A stretch of 47,972 nt of DNA from Flaviaesturariibacter aridisoli (GCF_004343705.1 NZ_SKFH01000026.1:1-47972), one strand, 5' to 3'; positions 25,891 through 34,497 are shown, numbered from the stretch's first letter. Program-made: numbers and translations. Notes: generated from the sequence alone by a model not told the origin.

Positions 25891-26945
25891 TGCAGGGTCA
25901 AGGTTACGGTAAATCGGCCGGATTCGTCGAGCACATCGAGGTGATGGCGGCCGGGGTAGAGCAGCCCGAGGCGCTTGCGCACATTCTGCAGCCCGATGCC
26001 GCCGGTGCCGGAAGGGGCCGGGGGCGCGGCTTTCAGGTTCGAGGTCTGGAACACGAGCTCGCCCTCCGTCACCTGCAAAAGCAGTTCCACGCGGTTGCCG
26101 GGGATGCGCTGCTGCAGCGAGTGCTTGAAGCAATTCTCCACCAGAGGCAGCAGCAGCAGCGGCTCGATCAGCCGGCCTTCAGGCTGCCCCTGCACGGCGA
26201 AGCGGATGTCGTCTTCGTTGCTGTGGCGGATCTTTTCGAGGTCGATAAAGCTGTGGAGAAAGGCGATCTCTTTCGACAGCGGCACCTGCGCGCTCTGCGC
26301 CTCGTAGAGTACGTAGCGCATGATGCCCGAGAGGTGGTCGATCATCACCGGCGTGCGCGGCGAGCCCTGCAGGCTGAGGGCATAGAGGTTGTTGAGCGTG
26401 TTGAAGAAAAAGTGCGGCTGCACCTGCGCCTTCAGCCCTTCGAGCTCGAGGCGCCACTTGTCGGCCTGCAGGCGCTCCAGCTCGGTTTGCCGGCGAAACC
26501 ATTCGCGGATATACACGAAGCCCGTGGCGGCCAGCAGGATCAGCAACGTGTAGTCGAGGTTCTGCACAAACAGCGGCGGCACGCTCCCGGGGTGCCCCAG
26601 CGACAGGTTGTAGCGGTATTGCTGCGGGATAAACGGCAGCTGCTGCAGCAACAGCGAAACGGCCCGCACGTTGAGCTCGTACAGCAGTATATATACGGGT
26701 AGCAGGAGAAAGAACAGCGCGAAGCGCCGGCGCAGCAGCGTTTGCGGCAGGTACCAGCGGTACAGCAGCACGATGGCCGGCACCTGCAGGCAATTGACGA
26801 GCACAAGGCTGAGCGTCCACGAAAAGCGGGGAAAGATCTGGAAGCCGATCGACAGGGGAATGACCACCGAAAGCAGCCCGAGGAAAACGGCTTCGGCGGC
26901 CAGGTCCTTTTGCCGCAGGGTCCATTGCCGGGGAGCGGAAAGCAT
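25884..26945 (-). CDS. LytS-type sensor histidine kinase
   Basis: A 353-residue kinase. About four to five membrane segments (VFLGLLSVVIPLSIGF; LVLVNCLQVPAIVLLYRWYL; FALFFLLLPVYILLYELN; YTLLILLAATGFVYI) are followed by a coiled coil (FRRQTELERLQADKWRLELE) and the His_kinase domain with H178 in VQPHFFFNTLNNLYALSLQG. ATP-binding motifs are PLVENCFKHSL and GIGLQNVRKRL. The ATG at 26943-26945 (MLSAPRQWTLRQKD) is preferred; the upstream frame would translate the 21-bp direct repeats. It pairs with the overlapping regulator gene and is divergent from the S41 peptidase gene. Confidence 0.92.
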   Translation of the reverse strand: MLSAPRQWTLRQKDLAAEAVFLGLLSVVIPLSIGFQIFPRFSWTLSLVLVNCLQVPAIVLLYRWYLPQTLLRRRFALFFLLLPVYILLYELNVRAVSLLLQQLPFIPQQYRYNLSLGHPGSVPPLFVQNLDYTLLILLAATGFVYIREWFRRQTELERLQADKWRLELEGLKAQVQPHFFFNTLNNLYALSLQGSPRTPVMIDHLSGIMRYVLYEAQSAQVPLSKEIAFLHSFIDLEKIRHSNEDDIRFAVQGQPEGRLIEPLLLLPLVENCFKHSLQQRIPGNRVELLLQVTEGELVFQTSNLKAAPPAPSGTGGIGLQNVRKRLGLLYPGRHHLDVLDESGRFTVTLTLQW

Positions 26946-26982
26946 GCGGCAAAATACGGATGCCGGCCGCTGCAGCGAACGC

Positions 26983-27036
26983 TTTTCTGGCCCAACGCCT
27001 CCTTTTTCTGGCCCAACGCACCCGCCTGCGTTGGGC
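26983..27036. promoter_or_regulatory. Candidate LytTR operator: 21-bp direct repeats plus a 10-bp inverted repeat
   Basis: On the minus strand GCGTTGGGCCAGAAAA occurs at 27004-27019 and 26983-26998, exactly 21 bp apart. The next unit is inverted: TGCGTTGGGC at 27027-27036 pairs with GCCCAACGCA at 27011-27020 across six bases. A further GTTGGGC lies at 27051-27057. The cluster is 38 bases upstream of the kinase start and about 77 bases upstream of the S41 peptidase start, so it could control both. Confidence 0.55.
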
Positions 27037-27112
27037 ACGGCGGCCAGCACGTTGGGCGAAATCCGCGATACGAGGCGTCGCGCCCGCCGCATCTTGCATC
27101 AAAATCACAACC

Positions 27113-28153
27113 ATGCGCCGACTTGTCCTTCTACTGACCCTCCTCGGTTCCCTTCGCGCCACCGCCCAACAGACCGATTCCGTGCGCCTCCTCATCGACA
27201 GCACCCTGCGCGTGATGGAACAGCACGCCTACAACAGCTCCCGGATCAACTGGGCCGCCCTGCGCGACTCGGTGGCCCGCAAGGCCGCCGGAGCCCGCAG
27301 CGATGCCGACGCCGCACCGGCGCTGTTCTGGGCATTCGACCAGCTGCAGGACAAGCACGGCTGGATCACCATCGCCGACTCCACGCACTACAATACGGCC
27401 GTGCACCGCGAGCAGCGGACGCTCAGCGCCGGCATCAAAGCGGCGTTGCAGAAGGGCCCGTATATCTACAATGGCCGCGTAGCCGGCCGGTACGCCTATA
27501 TCAGCATTCATTTCTTCATGGGGCAGACGGAGGCTGCGATGAACGCCTATGCGCAGCGCCTCCAGGATTCGCTTTGTAAAAACGTGGATGCCCGTACGAA
27601 GGGCATCATCATCGACCTGCGCCTCAACGGCGGCGGCAACTCCTTCCCCATGTACCAGGGCATCGTGAACGTGCTGGGCAACCGCGACTTCGGCGCTTCG
27701 GTGGACGGTCGCGGCCGCGTGCAGGACGACAACCGCATCCGCAACAACCGGGTGGTGCTTCACGGAAACCACAACGATTCGATCGTGTTGCGCCTGGAGC
27801 GGATGTGCCGCGACCTGTCGGCCCTGCCGGTGGCCGTGCTCATCAGCCCCGCCTCCGGCTCGTCGGCCGAGCAGCTGGCCATCGCCTTCACCTCGCGGCC
27901 GCGCACGGTGCTCATCGGCGAGCGCACGGCAGGCTATGTAACGGGCAACAATGGCTTCGAGCTGCCCGGCGCCGGCAACGGCATCGTGGTGGCCGAATCG
28001 CTCACGCGCAATACGAAGGGAAAGTTGTTTACGGAGGATGTGCGCCCCGGCATCGAGGTGACGGGCGGCGACGATTTTACCGATCGCACGAAGGACGCCA
28101 AGATCAGGGCCGCCGTGAAGTGGCTGGAGGGGCAGCGCAGCGGTGGACGGTGA
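27113..28153 (+). CDS. Secreted S41-family peptidase
   Basis: A 346-residue protein with a signal peptide (MRRLVLLLTLLGSLRATAQ). An N-terminal helical bundle-like part (about 20-120, including ALFWAFDQLQDKHGWITIAD) is followed by the S41 catalytic domain: GIIIDLRLNGGGNSFPMYQG, then LISPASGSSAEQLAIAF with the likely nucleophile Ser at about 250, and TVLIGERTAGYVTGNNGFEL. The Lys that pairs with Ser in CtpA-type proteases is not obvious at the expected 'GKG' position, as in other short S41 proteins without a PDZ domain. No PDZ domain is present. Divergent from the kinase at 25884 with a shared regulatory region, it may be controlled by that two-component system. Confidence 0.88.
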   Translation: MRRLVLLLTLLGSLRATAQQTDSVRLLIDSTLRVMEQHAYNSSRINWAALRDSVARKAAGARSDADAAPALFWAFDQLQDKHGWITIADSTHYNTAVHREQRTLSAGIKAALQKGPYIYNGRVAGRYAYISIHFFMGQTEAAMNAYAQRLQDSLCKNVDARTKGIIIDLRLNGGGNSFPMYQGIVNVLGNRDFGASVDGRGRVQDDNRIRNNRVVLHGNHNDSIVLRLERMCRDLSALPVAVLISPASGSSAEQLAIAFTSRPRTVLIGERTAGYVTGNNGFELPGAGNGIVVAESLTRNTKGKLFTEDVRPGIEVTGGDDFTDRTKDAKIRAAVKWLEGQRSGGR

Positions 28154-28460
28154 GCGGGCGTCCTTGCGGCAGGCGTCCGCGCGGTGTGAATAGATCCCGT
28201 TCGCCCGCCGTCGGCCGAAGCCTTTGGCGCGGAGGCTGAAGGGAAGGGGATGAGTGATTGGCGTTGAAGGTCTATGCGGGCAAAGGCTGCGGAGGGCCTT
28301 GCCGGGCATGAGATCCCGTTCGCAAGGGAACGGGATGACGGCTGTGACTTTAATGGTACAAGGGCCCCATACGGGCAGGCCCCTCTTACCGGGCTGCAGG
28401 CGGATGGGGCCCCGGGGGCTTTGGGGAACAGGGTGGGTCGTCCTCCGCCCGGCTGCCTCA

Positions 28461-28823
28461 TGTGGACACATTTCCTGGCCATGCCTTCTTCTTCCCAGCT
28501 GTTCCGATCCATAAGGAGGTGAAAATCAATGCTCCGAAGGAGCACCGTGTCACTGGCCCCGGGCGCAAGCCCGGGGAAGCAAGAGTCAGCGTGTGGATGC
28601 ACCACGAAGTGGTGCCGTGTGTCTCCTGCTCCCCAAAAAATGCGCTCTGCCCCTTCAAAAGACGGCAGCACGGCGCTCCTTCGGAGCGCAGAAGCGGGTG
28701 GGGCTATCCTGGACCCCGGGCTTGCGCCCGGGGCCAGCTACACGGCACCGCTACGCGGCGCATCGTTCGTGCATTCAATGGGATCCCCCGCGCGATTCAT
28801 CGAAAGATCGAAATGTGTCCACA
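28461..28823. repeat. Palindrome cluster bounded by 14-bp inverted repeats (REP-like)
   Basis: TGTGGACACATTTC at 28461-28474 is inverted at 28810-28823. Between them are short perfect palindromes: 28531-28543 (GCTCC-gaa-GGAGC), 28557-28576 (CCCCGGGC-gcaa-GCCCGGGG), 28599-28615 (GCACCAC-gaa-GTGGTGC), 28673-28689 (GCGCTCC-ttc-GGAGCGC), 28714-28733 (CCCCGGGC-ttgc-GCCCGGGG) and an imperfect one at 28745-28761. The 28673-28733 pair repeats the 28531-28576 pair in inverted orientation, including flanking bases (CTGGCCCCGGGCGCAAGCCC). This resembles clusters of REP elements. Confidence 0.8.
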
Positions 28824-28937
28824 CGATAGGCCCGGCTGCCGGGACCGGTAGGGCGCGTGACAGATGCTGCGCAAACAGGGATGACGCCCGCCCGGCTTCC
28901 GGGACCGAATCCCATGGCGTCGGGCGCGGCACCCATT

Positions 28938-29152
28938 TGTACCGGTACCCCGCACCCGGCGCCAGGCGCAACACGTTTTTGTACCCGGATGCTACCCGGC
29001 CCCGCCCGCCGCAACAGGGTCTTGTGCCGGGATGCTGCCGCGCGGCGCCCGGCGGAACAGCCATTGTCCCAGGACGTGACCGTCCCGCGCCCGCCGCGAC
29101 TGCCTTTCCTCCGCGGAAGCCGGCGTGCCGCACCCGGCGCAACGTTTTTTTT
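28938..29152 (+). repeat. Degenerate tandem array, about five units of 42-43 bp
   Basis: Units begin near 28938, 28980, 29023, 29065 and 29108. Each has the pattern TGT-CCGGG-ATGCT ... CCCGCCGCAACA, with about 60-75% similarity judged by eye. The frame is also reflected in a 14-15 residue period when translated, which is consistent with the unit length rather than with a real protein. Confidence 0.7.
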
Positions 29153-29243
29153 CAATCGAAATCAATACGTTGCAAAAAGCGCGGCTGTCCGGTGAAAGAT
29201 TCGCGTCGAATCTGTAATTTAAAGCCACCAAAACCTTTATACG

Positions 29244-29990
29244 ATGCTTACTAAAATTTCCTTCCTCCGCCTGCGCAACGCCGAAGTCATTCAGTTTCTT
29301 ACCCAGCTGCTCGTGCTGCTTACCGCCGTCGACCTGCCCGCCCTCGTGCAGGAGACCGTGCAGTCGCTGCAGCGCCTGTGCGATGAACTGGAAGCGCTGC
29401 ACAAAGAAGATCCGGCCTCGCTCATTACCGAAGAACTGGTGGCACTCGATGAAACGCGCGACGATCTCTACACCGGCCTGCTCGGCCACTGCCGCAACCT
29501 CGATTACCACAACGACGTGGGCATTGGCGCCGACGGCATCCTACTTCGCCATACGATCGGCGTGTACGGTGATTCGGAAAAAGTGACCCGGCAGCCTTAT
29601 GTAGCCGAAAGCACCGATATCGATTCGCTGCTCGCCGACCTCGCGCGCCCCGATGTGGCCGCCGCCGCGGCTCGTTCGGGCGCCACGATGTGGATCACGC
29701 CGCTGAAAGTCGTGAATGATCTATTCAAAAAACGATTCCTCGACCGCAACGACGAAAAGGTGTTACGGGAGTTTGCCTTCACCATGAAAAACAAACGCAG
29801 TGAAGGAACCATCGCCTACGAAGCCGTGGTGCGGAAGATCAACGCGCTCTACGAAATGGAAGGCGCCGAAGCCGTCAAAGCGCTGATCGATAAAATGAAC
29901 ATGCTGGGCAGCGAATACCGCAAGCTGGCGCGCCAGCGCCGCGGGCGTGCGGAAGCAAAGACGGAAAGCGCGCCACGGGCATCCGCCTGA
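29244..29990 (+). CDS. DUF6261 family protein
   Basis: A 248-residue, largely alpha-helical cytoplasmic protein typical of Bacteroidota. The N-terminus MLTKISFLRLRNAEVIQFLT and the central GLLGHCRNLDYHNDVGI region match the usual DUF6261 pattern (recalled, not searched). The helices are rich in Leu, Glu and Lys. Function unknown; proteins of this family are often found near mobile or repeat-rich DNA, and here it follows a 1.1-kb repeat field. The last 20 residues are charged and probably disordered (RAEAKTESAPRASA). Confidence 0.7.
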   Translation: MLTKISFLRLRNAEVIQFLTQLLVLLTAVDLPALVQETVQSLQRLCDELEALHKEDPASLITEELVALDETRDDLYTGLLGHCRNLDYHNDVGIGADGILLRHTIGVYGDSEKVTRQPYVAESTDIDSLLADLARPDVAAAAARSGATMWITPLKVVNDLFKKRFLDRNDEKVLREFAFTMKNKRSEGTIAYEAVVRKINALYEMEGAEAVKALIDKMNMLGSEYRKLARQRRGRAEAKTESAPRASA

Positions 29991-30008
29991 CCCATCGCCC
30001 TGCAAAAC

Positions 30009-30040
30009 AAAAATGCCGCCCCGGAAAGGGCGGCATTTTT
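30009..30040. terminator. Bidirectional terminator between convergent genes
   Basis: Stem AAAAATGCCGCCC (30009-30021) and GGGCGGCATTTTT (30028-30040) with a 6-base loop, flanked by A and T runs. It lies between the convergent DUF6261 gene and the paralogue-2 gene and can serve both. Confidence 0.88.
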
Positions 30041-30060
30041 TCGGAACAGCGTGCCGTGTA

Positions 30061-31029
30061 TCAATACAGCACAGCCTGCGCGCTCAGCACCTTTCCCGTT
30101 TTGTCGTTCACCACCCGCACGATGTATTGGCCGGCCGCGACGCCACCGGTGGGCAGCGTCATCCGGTCGGATTTAGCGTTGCAGGCAGCCGCGCTTTTCC
30201 GCAGCAGCTGGCCGGCGAGGTTGTATAATTCAAGGTGGTAAGCGCCGGGCTCGAGGTGGCGGCCTTCGATGTGGAGGTCGCTGCCGGCGGCTACCGGGTT
30301 GGGGTAAATGCTGATGGAAGGAGGCAGGGGCGCGGGGGCTGCCTTCGGCTTGAAGAGGCTCTTGAACTTGCGGGGCTTTTTAGTATAGGTCACCACCACG
30401 GCACCGCCGAGGGCCATGGTTTCATCCCGCTTCAAAAAGATGTGCGTCGTGTCGGCGCTTTCCACGCGCACTTCGGTGCCTTTGTAGCCCACCGAGCTTA
30501 CCAGCAGGGTGCAGGGAAAGCGCACCCCGTCCATTTTGAACATTCCGCTCGCATCGCAGGCTACGGCCTGCCGCGTTCCTTTCAGGGTCACCGTGGCAAA
30601 GGGTACGGGGTATCCTTCGGCGCTGACGGTGCCGACGACCGAATCGCGCTTCGGCAGTTGCAGGGCGCGGCCCATGACCGGGGCATCGGCAGCGGCGGGC
30701 GCCACTTCCACGGCCGGCGGGGCCGTTTGGGCGCTGGCTTTGAGCGACAGCAGGAAGGCCGGTAGCGTGATCGTAAAGAAGGCGCGCAGCCCGGGGAGGG
30801 GGCGCCGCGGCACGTCGAGGGCGCGTTGCAGCTGGTCGGGGTAAAAGCGGCCGCAGGTATTGCCGGCGTCGTTGCGAAACCATTCAGCCAGTTGCGCGTC
30901 GGTCATGTGGGTGAAATCGGTGACGGTCTTCCGGCACGAAAGGCAATGCCGGCCGGCCGCTTCGGGGCGCATGGCGTCCCAGCTTTCGGGACAAGGCTCG
31001 GGGATGTGTAGGTTCAGGAGGCGACCCAT
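30061..31029 (-). CDS. Zinc-motif / CarboxypepD_reg-like / T9SS type A sorting domain protein (paralogue 2)
   Basis: A 322-residue paralogue of the protein at 24028-25017, same domain order. The zinc motif is C13, C29, C32, C59 (EPCPESWDAM, RHCLSCRKTVTDFTHMT, NTCGRF). The hydrophobic segment is LRAFFTITLPAFLLSLKASA. Then follow a regulatory-like beta domain (SVVGTVSAEGYPVPFATVTL) and the T9SS domain (SISIYPNPVAAGSDLHIEGR to the end). The C-terminal ~100 codons are about 90% or more identical at DNA level to paralogue 1 (compare 30210-30310 with 24180-24280), far more than the middle domains, which suggests recent gene conversion or purifying selection on the sorting signal. The start at 31027-31029 matches paralogue 1. 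Confidence 0.85.
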   Translation of the reverse strand: MGRLLNLHIPEPCPESWDAMRPEAAGRHCLSCRKTVTDFTHMTDAQLAEWFRNDAGNTCGRFYPDQLQRALDVPRRPLPGLRAFFTITLPAFLLSLKASAQTAPPAVEVAPAAADAPVMGRALQLPKRDSVVGTVSAEGYPVPFATVTLKGTRQAVACDASGMFKMDGVRFPCTLLVSSVGYKGTEVRVESADTTHIFLKRDETMALGGAVVVTYTKKPRKFKSLFKPKAAPAPLPPSISIYPNPVAAGSDLHIEGRHLEPGAYHLELYNLAGQLLRKSAAACNAKSDRMTLPTGGVAAGQYIVRVVNDKTGKVLSAQAVLY

Positions 31030-31119
31030 AGACGGTATTTCTACAAGCGAGACAGGCGGCCGGTTCACTTCGCTGCATCGCTTCGCACATTTGCGGTATC
31101 TTTCAGCAACGCCCTGCTT

Positions 31120-34100
31120 ATGAACCGGATCTTACTTTTCCTCCTGATGCTCCTGTCGGCACGCCTACCGGCCCAGCTCACGATTGTGCCGCAGGTGAGC
31201 AGCCAGAATTATGTAACGACGACGGTCTATAACCCCCGTCAACAGCTCATTGCCGTAGCCGAATACCGCGTGCCGCGCCTGGCCTTCTGGGATGCGCGCA
31301 GCGGTCTCAAGGTGCATACCCTCAACCTCAGCGCGCCGGTGGTAGACCTCGCCGTATCGCCGGATGGAGCCTGGTTCGTGGCCTGCGCTGAAAACGGCCA
31401 GGTGTCGGTGGTCAACAGCGAAAATCTCGAGGTGCACCGCAGCTTCGATGCGGCGGTGCATGCGGGCGAATACGGCGTGGTGATCATGGAGCGCATGCCC
31501 GTGGTGTTTGTGAGCCGTGATGAATTCGTGTTTGCACGCTACACCGGAAGCATTACCCTGCCGAAAGCGAACCCCGCCGGCGATATCGTGACGAAGGCCG
31601 AGCGCTCCGACAAAAGTGTGCAGCTCTCATTATATTCCATTCCCCTGCGCCGCGAGCGTGCCATCGGTACGGTCGACAAGCTGCCGCTGGCCCTTTCCTG
31701 GGACGCCGCCTCCGGTCAATTGATCGCCGCCGGGGAGCAGGGCATTGCCCGCATGCACCTTACGAGCGGTCTTTGGACACCCTTCGTGAACGACTCGCTC
31801 CATGTAGACCGCTTCAACGACCCGCGCTTCGGATGGTCCGACGACAGGGCCTGGCTGTCGGTGATCAACAAGGAGCAGGAGCTGCAGCTGTTCGACACAC
31901 GCAGCGGCAAGCGCAGGCGCACGGTGCAAAACGTGTTCAGCGCCGCCTTTATCGGGTCCGACTCGCTGCTGTACCAGGCCGGTGACCGCAAGCTGCACCT
32001 GCTGCTGCTCAAAACCGGCGCCGTGACCGCTTTTTCCAATTTTACCGGCACGCAGACCTGGAGCTATGCCTGGTACGACTATGGCCCCGGCGTGCGCGGC
32101 GCCATGACCCCCAACGGCCCGGTAACTTTCGGGCTGACCGCGGGCACCGTTTCGGAGCCGGCCTTCAACCAGGTGTCGCCGCCTTACGGTACGGCGCCTG
32201 CCGACAATGGAGTGCTGGTCTACGCCCAGGGCAAGGGCCTTTATGAATTCCGGACGCGCTTCGCCAGCGCCGGCCGAACGATCGCCACCTTGCCGTCGCC
32301 CGTTTACAACACGCTACTGCTCGAGCGCAACGACCGGGTCATCGTACAAACGCGCGCCGAAGGCCAGCCCGATTCGATCTACTGCCTGCGCTACAGCAAC
32401 GGCGCGCTCGTATGGAAGGCGGGTTTTGGAAAAGATGGGGAGCGCATCTCCGGGTTGTCGGCCAACCGTGCAGGCAGCCGGCTGCTCGTTTCCTGTGGCT
32501 GGAATATGCTGATGGAGCTGAGCCTTGCCGATGGTTCGGTGCAGCATTCGATGAAAACGCAGGCGCGCGTCTTCGACATCCGCTTCGCCAATGATGCGTC
32601 CGATACGTATGTGACACTGGCGGAGCTCGCCCCGCACCGGTATGGGATCGTGCGTACCGGCTCCGGCCTGCAGCCGGTGCTGTACGAGCAGTTTGAGTCC
32701 AACCTGCCCTTCCGCAGCTTCGAAATATCCAACAGCGGTGCGTATGTCTGCTATTCCTATCCCGAGGGAGGTAACTTTTTTGTGAAGCTGCTGCAGAAGT
32801 CGATGCCGGCTCAAAAGGTGGAAGCCAACGCCCGGATTTTTGCCTTCAGCCCGAAAGACGATTTTCTGGCTGCGGGGACGGCTACGAGCGGGATGGTGCG
32901 CCTGTACCGTTTTCCCGGCCTGGAGCTGGCCGCCGACCTGCGCTGCGGCAACGGTAAAGTGCACGAGCTGCGTTTTTCCAAAGACGGCCGCTTCCTGTAC
33001 GCCGTGCTCGAAGACGGCTGGGTGTCGGTGGTCGACGTGCAGAAAAAAACCGAAGCGGCGCGCCTCACATTCGACGGGGCGGGCTTTATCGCCACCACGC
33101 CCGCGGGTTATTACGCCGCCAGCAAAAGACAGGTGGCCGCCATCGGCATCCGCACCGGCAACCGCTGCTACCCGGTTTCGAACGCCGACCTGAAATTCAA
33201 CCGCCCCGATCTCGTGATGCAGGCCATGGGCCAGTCCAGCCGCGCGGTGCTCGACGTATACCGCCGCGCCTACCAGAAGCGCCTGCGCCGTCTCGGCGTG
33301 GACGAAGGCGAGGTAAGCCTTATCCAGGGCTTTCCGCAGGCCGTGGTGACCAATGCGCAGCTGCTGAAAGCGAGCGTGAAGGACCGGCAGGTAGACCTTC
33401 CCGTGCGCTTCGAGTCGGGGTTCGGCGCCCTGCACGCTGTTTCGGTGCTGGTCAACGGGGTGCCCCTTTACGGCGTTGCCGGTTTGCCGCTCGGCAACCG
33501 CCACCTGAGCCGGCTCGACACCGTGCTCCGGGTGCCCTTGCAACAGGGCCGCAACGAGATCGAGGTGGAAGCCGTGCTGTCCAACGGTGTGCGCAGCACG
33601 CGGGGGAAAGTGCTCGTGCAGGCGCAGTATGCGGCGGCGGCCCCGAAGCTTTACTTCGTGGGGATCGGCATCGACCGCTTTCGTGAGCCGGGGCACGACC
33701 TGCGCTGGAGCGCCAAAGACATTCGCGACCTCGCCGGGAAATTGCGACAGAAGCTGGGTGCGGCGCTGCAGATCGACACGCTGCTCAACGAACGGGTGAC
33801 GCCCGGGGCGGTGGCAGCCCTGCGCGGAAAGCTCGCCGCAACGGGCGTTAACGACCGGGTGCTGGTGGCCTATTCGGGCCATGGGCTCCTGAGCAGCGAC
33901 TTCGACTATTACCTGTCGGCCTACGACGTCCAATTCAGCAACCCGGCGCAGGGGGGCATCCCTTACGAGGCGCTGGAGCGCCTGCTGGACTCCATTCCGG
34001 CTCGCCGGAAGCTGATGCTCATCGACGCCTGCCACAGTGGCGAGGTGGACAAGGAAGACCTGCTGGCCTATGCCGATAAAGGCGGAACCGACAGCCTGGC

Positions 34101-34437
34101 GAAAGGCATCGAAATAAAGGTCGTGTCTACCGACCGGCGCATCGGCACCTACAATTCCTTTGAGCTCATGCAGCAACTGTTTGTGAACGTGGGCCGGAGC
34201 ACCGGGGCTACGGTGATCTCTGCAGCGGCGGGCACCCAGTTTGCCCTGGAGCGCGGCGACCTGCGGAACGGCGTGTTTACCTGGGCGCTGCTCGAGTTTC
34301 TGCAGGCCCACCCGGCGGCGCCGTCCGTGGAGGCCCTGAAGAAATGGGTCAACCGGCGGGTGCCCGAGCTGACGCGGGGCCTGCAGGTGCCGACGGCGCG
34401 CGAAGAGAACGAGCGGATGGACTGGACCCTGTGGTAG
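31120..34437 (+). CDS. Secreted WD40-repeat caspase-family (C14) protein
   Basis: A 1,105-residue protein with a signal peptide (MNRILLFLLMLLSARLPAQ). About residues 30-690 form beta-propeller blades with WD40-like repeats, for example VVDLAVSPDGAWFVACAENG with QVSVVNSENLE, and HELRFSKDGRFLYAVLEDGW with VSVVDVQ. Residues about 845-1090 are a caspase-like peptidase: LYFVGIGIDRFREPGHDLRW starts it, the catalytic His is H921 in VAYSGHGLLSSD and the catalytic Cys is C971 in LIDACHSGEVD. Both catalytic residues are intact. A propeller fused to a caspase domain suggests a protease or signalling enzyme acting outside the cytoplasm; the substrate is unknown. There is no T9SS sorting domain at the C-terminus, which ends ENERMDWTLW. 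Confidence 0.9.
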   Translation: MNRILLFLLMLLSARLPAQLTIVPQVSSQNYVTTTVYNPRQQLIAVAEYRVPRLAFWDARSGLKVHTLNLSAPVVDLAVSPDGAWFVACAENGQVSVVNSENLEVHRSFDAAVHAGEYGVVIMERMPVVFVSRDEFVFARYTGSITLPKANPAGDIVTKAERSDKSVQLSLYSIPLRRERAIGTVDKLPLALSWDAASGQLIAAGEQGIARMHLTSGLWTPFVNDSLHVDRFNDPRFGWSDDRAWLSVINKEQELQLFDTRSGKRRRTVQNVFSAAFIGSDSLLYQAGDRKLHLLLLKTGAVTAFSNFTGTQTWSYAWYDYGPGVRGAMTPNGPVTFGLTAGTVSEPAFNQVSPPYGTAPADNGVLVYAQGKGLYEFRTRFASAGRTIATLPSPVYNTLLLERNDRVIVQTRAEGQPDSIYCLRYSNGALVWKAGFGKDGERISGLSANRAGSRLLVSCGWNMLMELSLADGSVQHSMKTQARVFDIRFANDASDTYVTLAELAPHRYGIVRTGSGLQPVLYEQFESNLPFRSFEISNSGAYVCYSYPEGGNFFVKLLQKSMPAQKVEANARIFAFSPKDDFLAAGTATSGMVRLYRFPGLELAADLRCGNGKVHELRFSKDGRFLYAVLEDGWVSVVDVQKKTEAARLTFDGAGFIATTPAGYYAASKRQVAAIGIRTGNRCYPVSNADLKFNRPDLVMQAMGQSSRAVLDVYRRAYQKRLRRLGVDEGEVSLIQGFPQAVVTNAQLLKASVKDRQVDLPVRFESGFGALHAVSVLVNGVPLYGVAGLPLGNRHLSRLDTVLRVPLQQGRNEIEVEAVLSNGVRSTRGKVLVQAQYAAAAPKLYFVGIGIDRFREPGHDLRWSAKDIRDLAGKLRQKLGAALQIDTLLNERVTPGAVAALRGKLAATGVNDRVLVAYSGHGLLSSDFDYYLSAYDVQFSNPAQGGIPYEALERLLDSIPARRKLMLIDACHSGEVDKEDLLAYADKGGTDSLAKGIEIKVVSTDRRIGTYNSFELMQQLFVNVGRSTGATVISAAAGTQFALERGDLRNGVFTWALLEFLQAHPAAPSVEALKKWVNRRVPELTRGLQVPTAREENERMDWTLW

Positions 34438-34497
34438 GGTGAAGGAAGCGGCCCCGCTTATTTCGCAAGCTGGTATGGAATTCCGCCCTTCTTGCCT

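Larger units (their letters stand above)
28154..29243. other. 1.1-kb region without genes
   Basis: No open frame here shows a plausible protein; those present are shadows of repeats. The region holds a hairpin at 28312-28336 (ATCCCGTTC / GAACGGGAT), the palindrome cluster at 28461-28823 and the 43-bp degenerate array at 28938-29152. The stretch 28830-28937 is GC-rich with no recognisable feature. The promoter of the DUF6261 gene at 29244 should lie in the last 90 bases. Confidence 0.7.

Noticed and set aside
28254-29195. Several short open frames in the 28.2-29.2 kb gap as genes
   Set aside because: They overlap palindromes and the 43-bp array, have Pro/Arg/Ala-rich translations with a 14-15 residue period that follows the DNA repeat, and lack initiation signals or domains.
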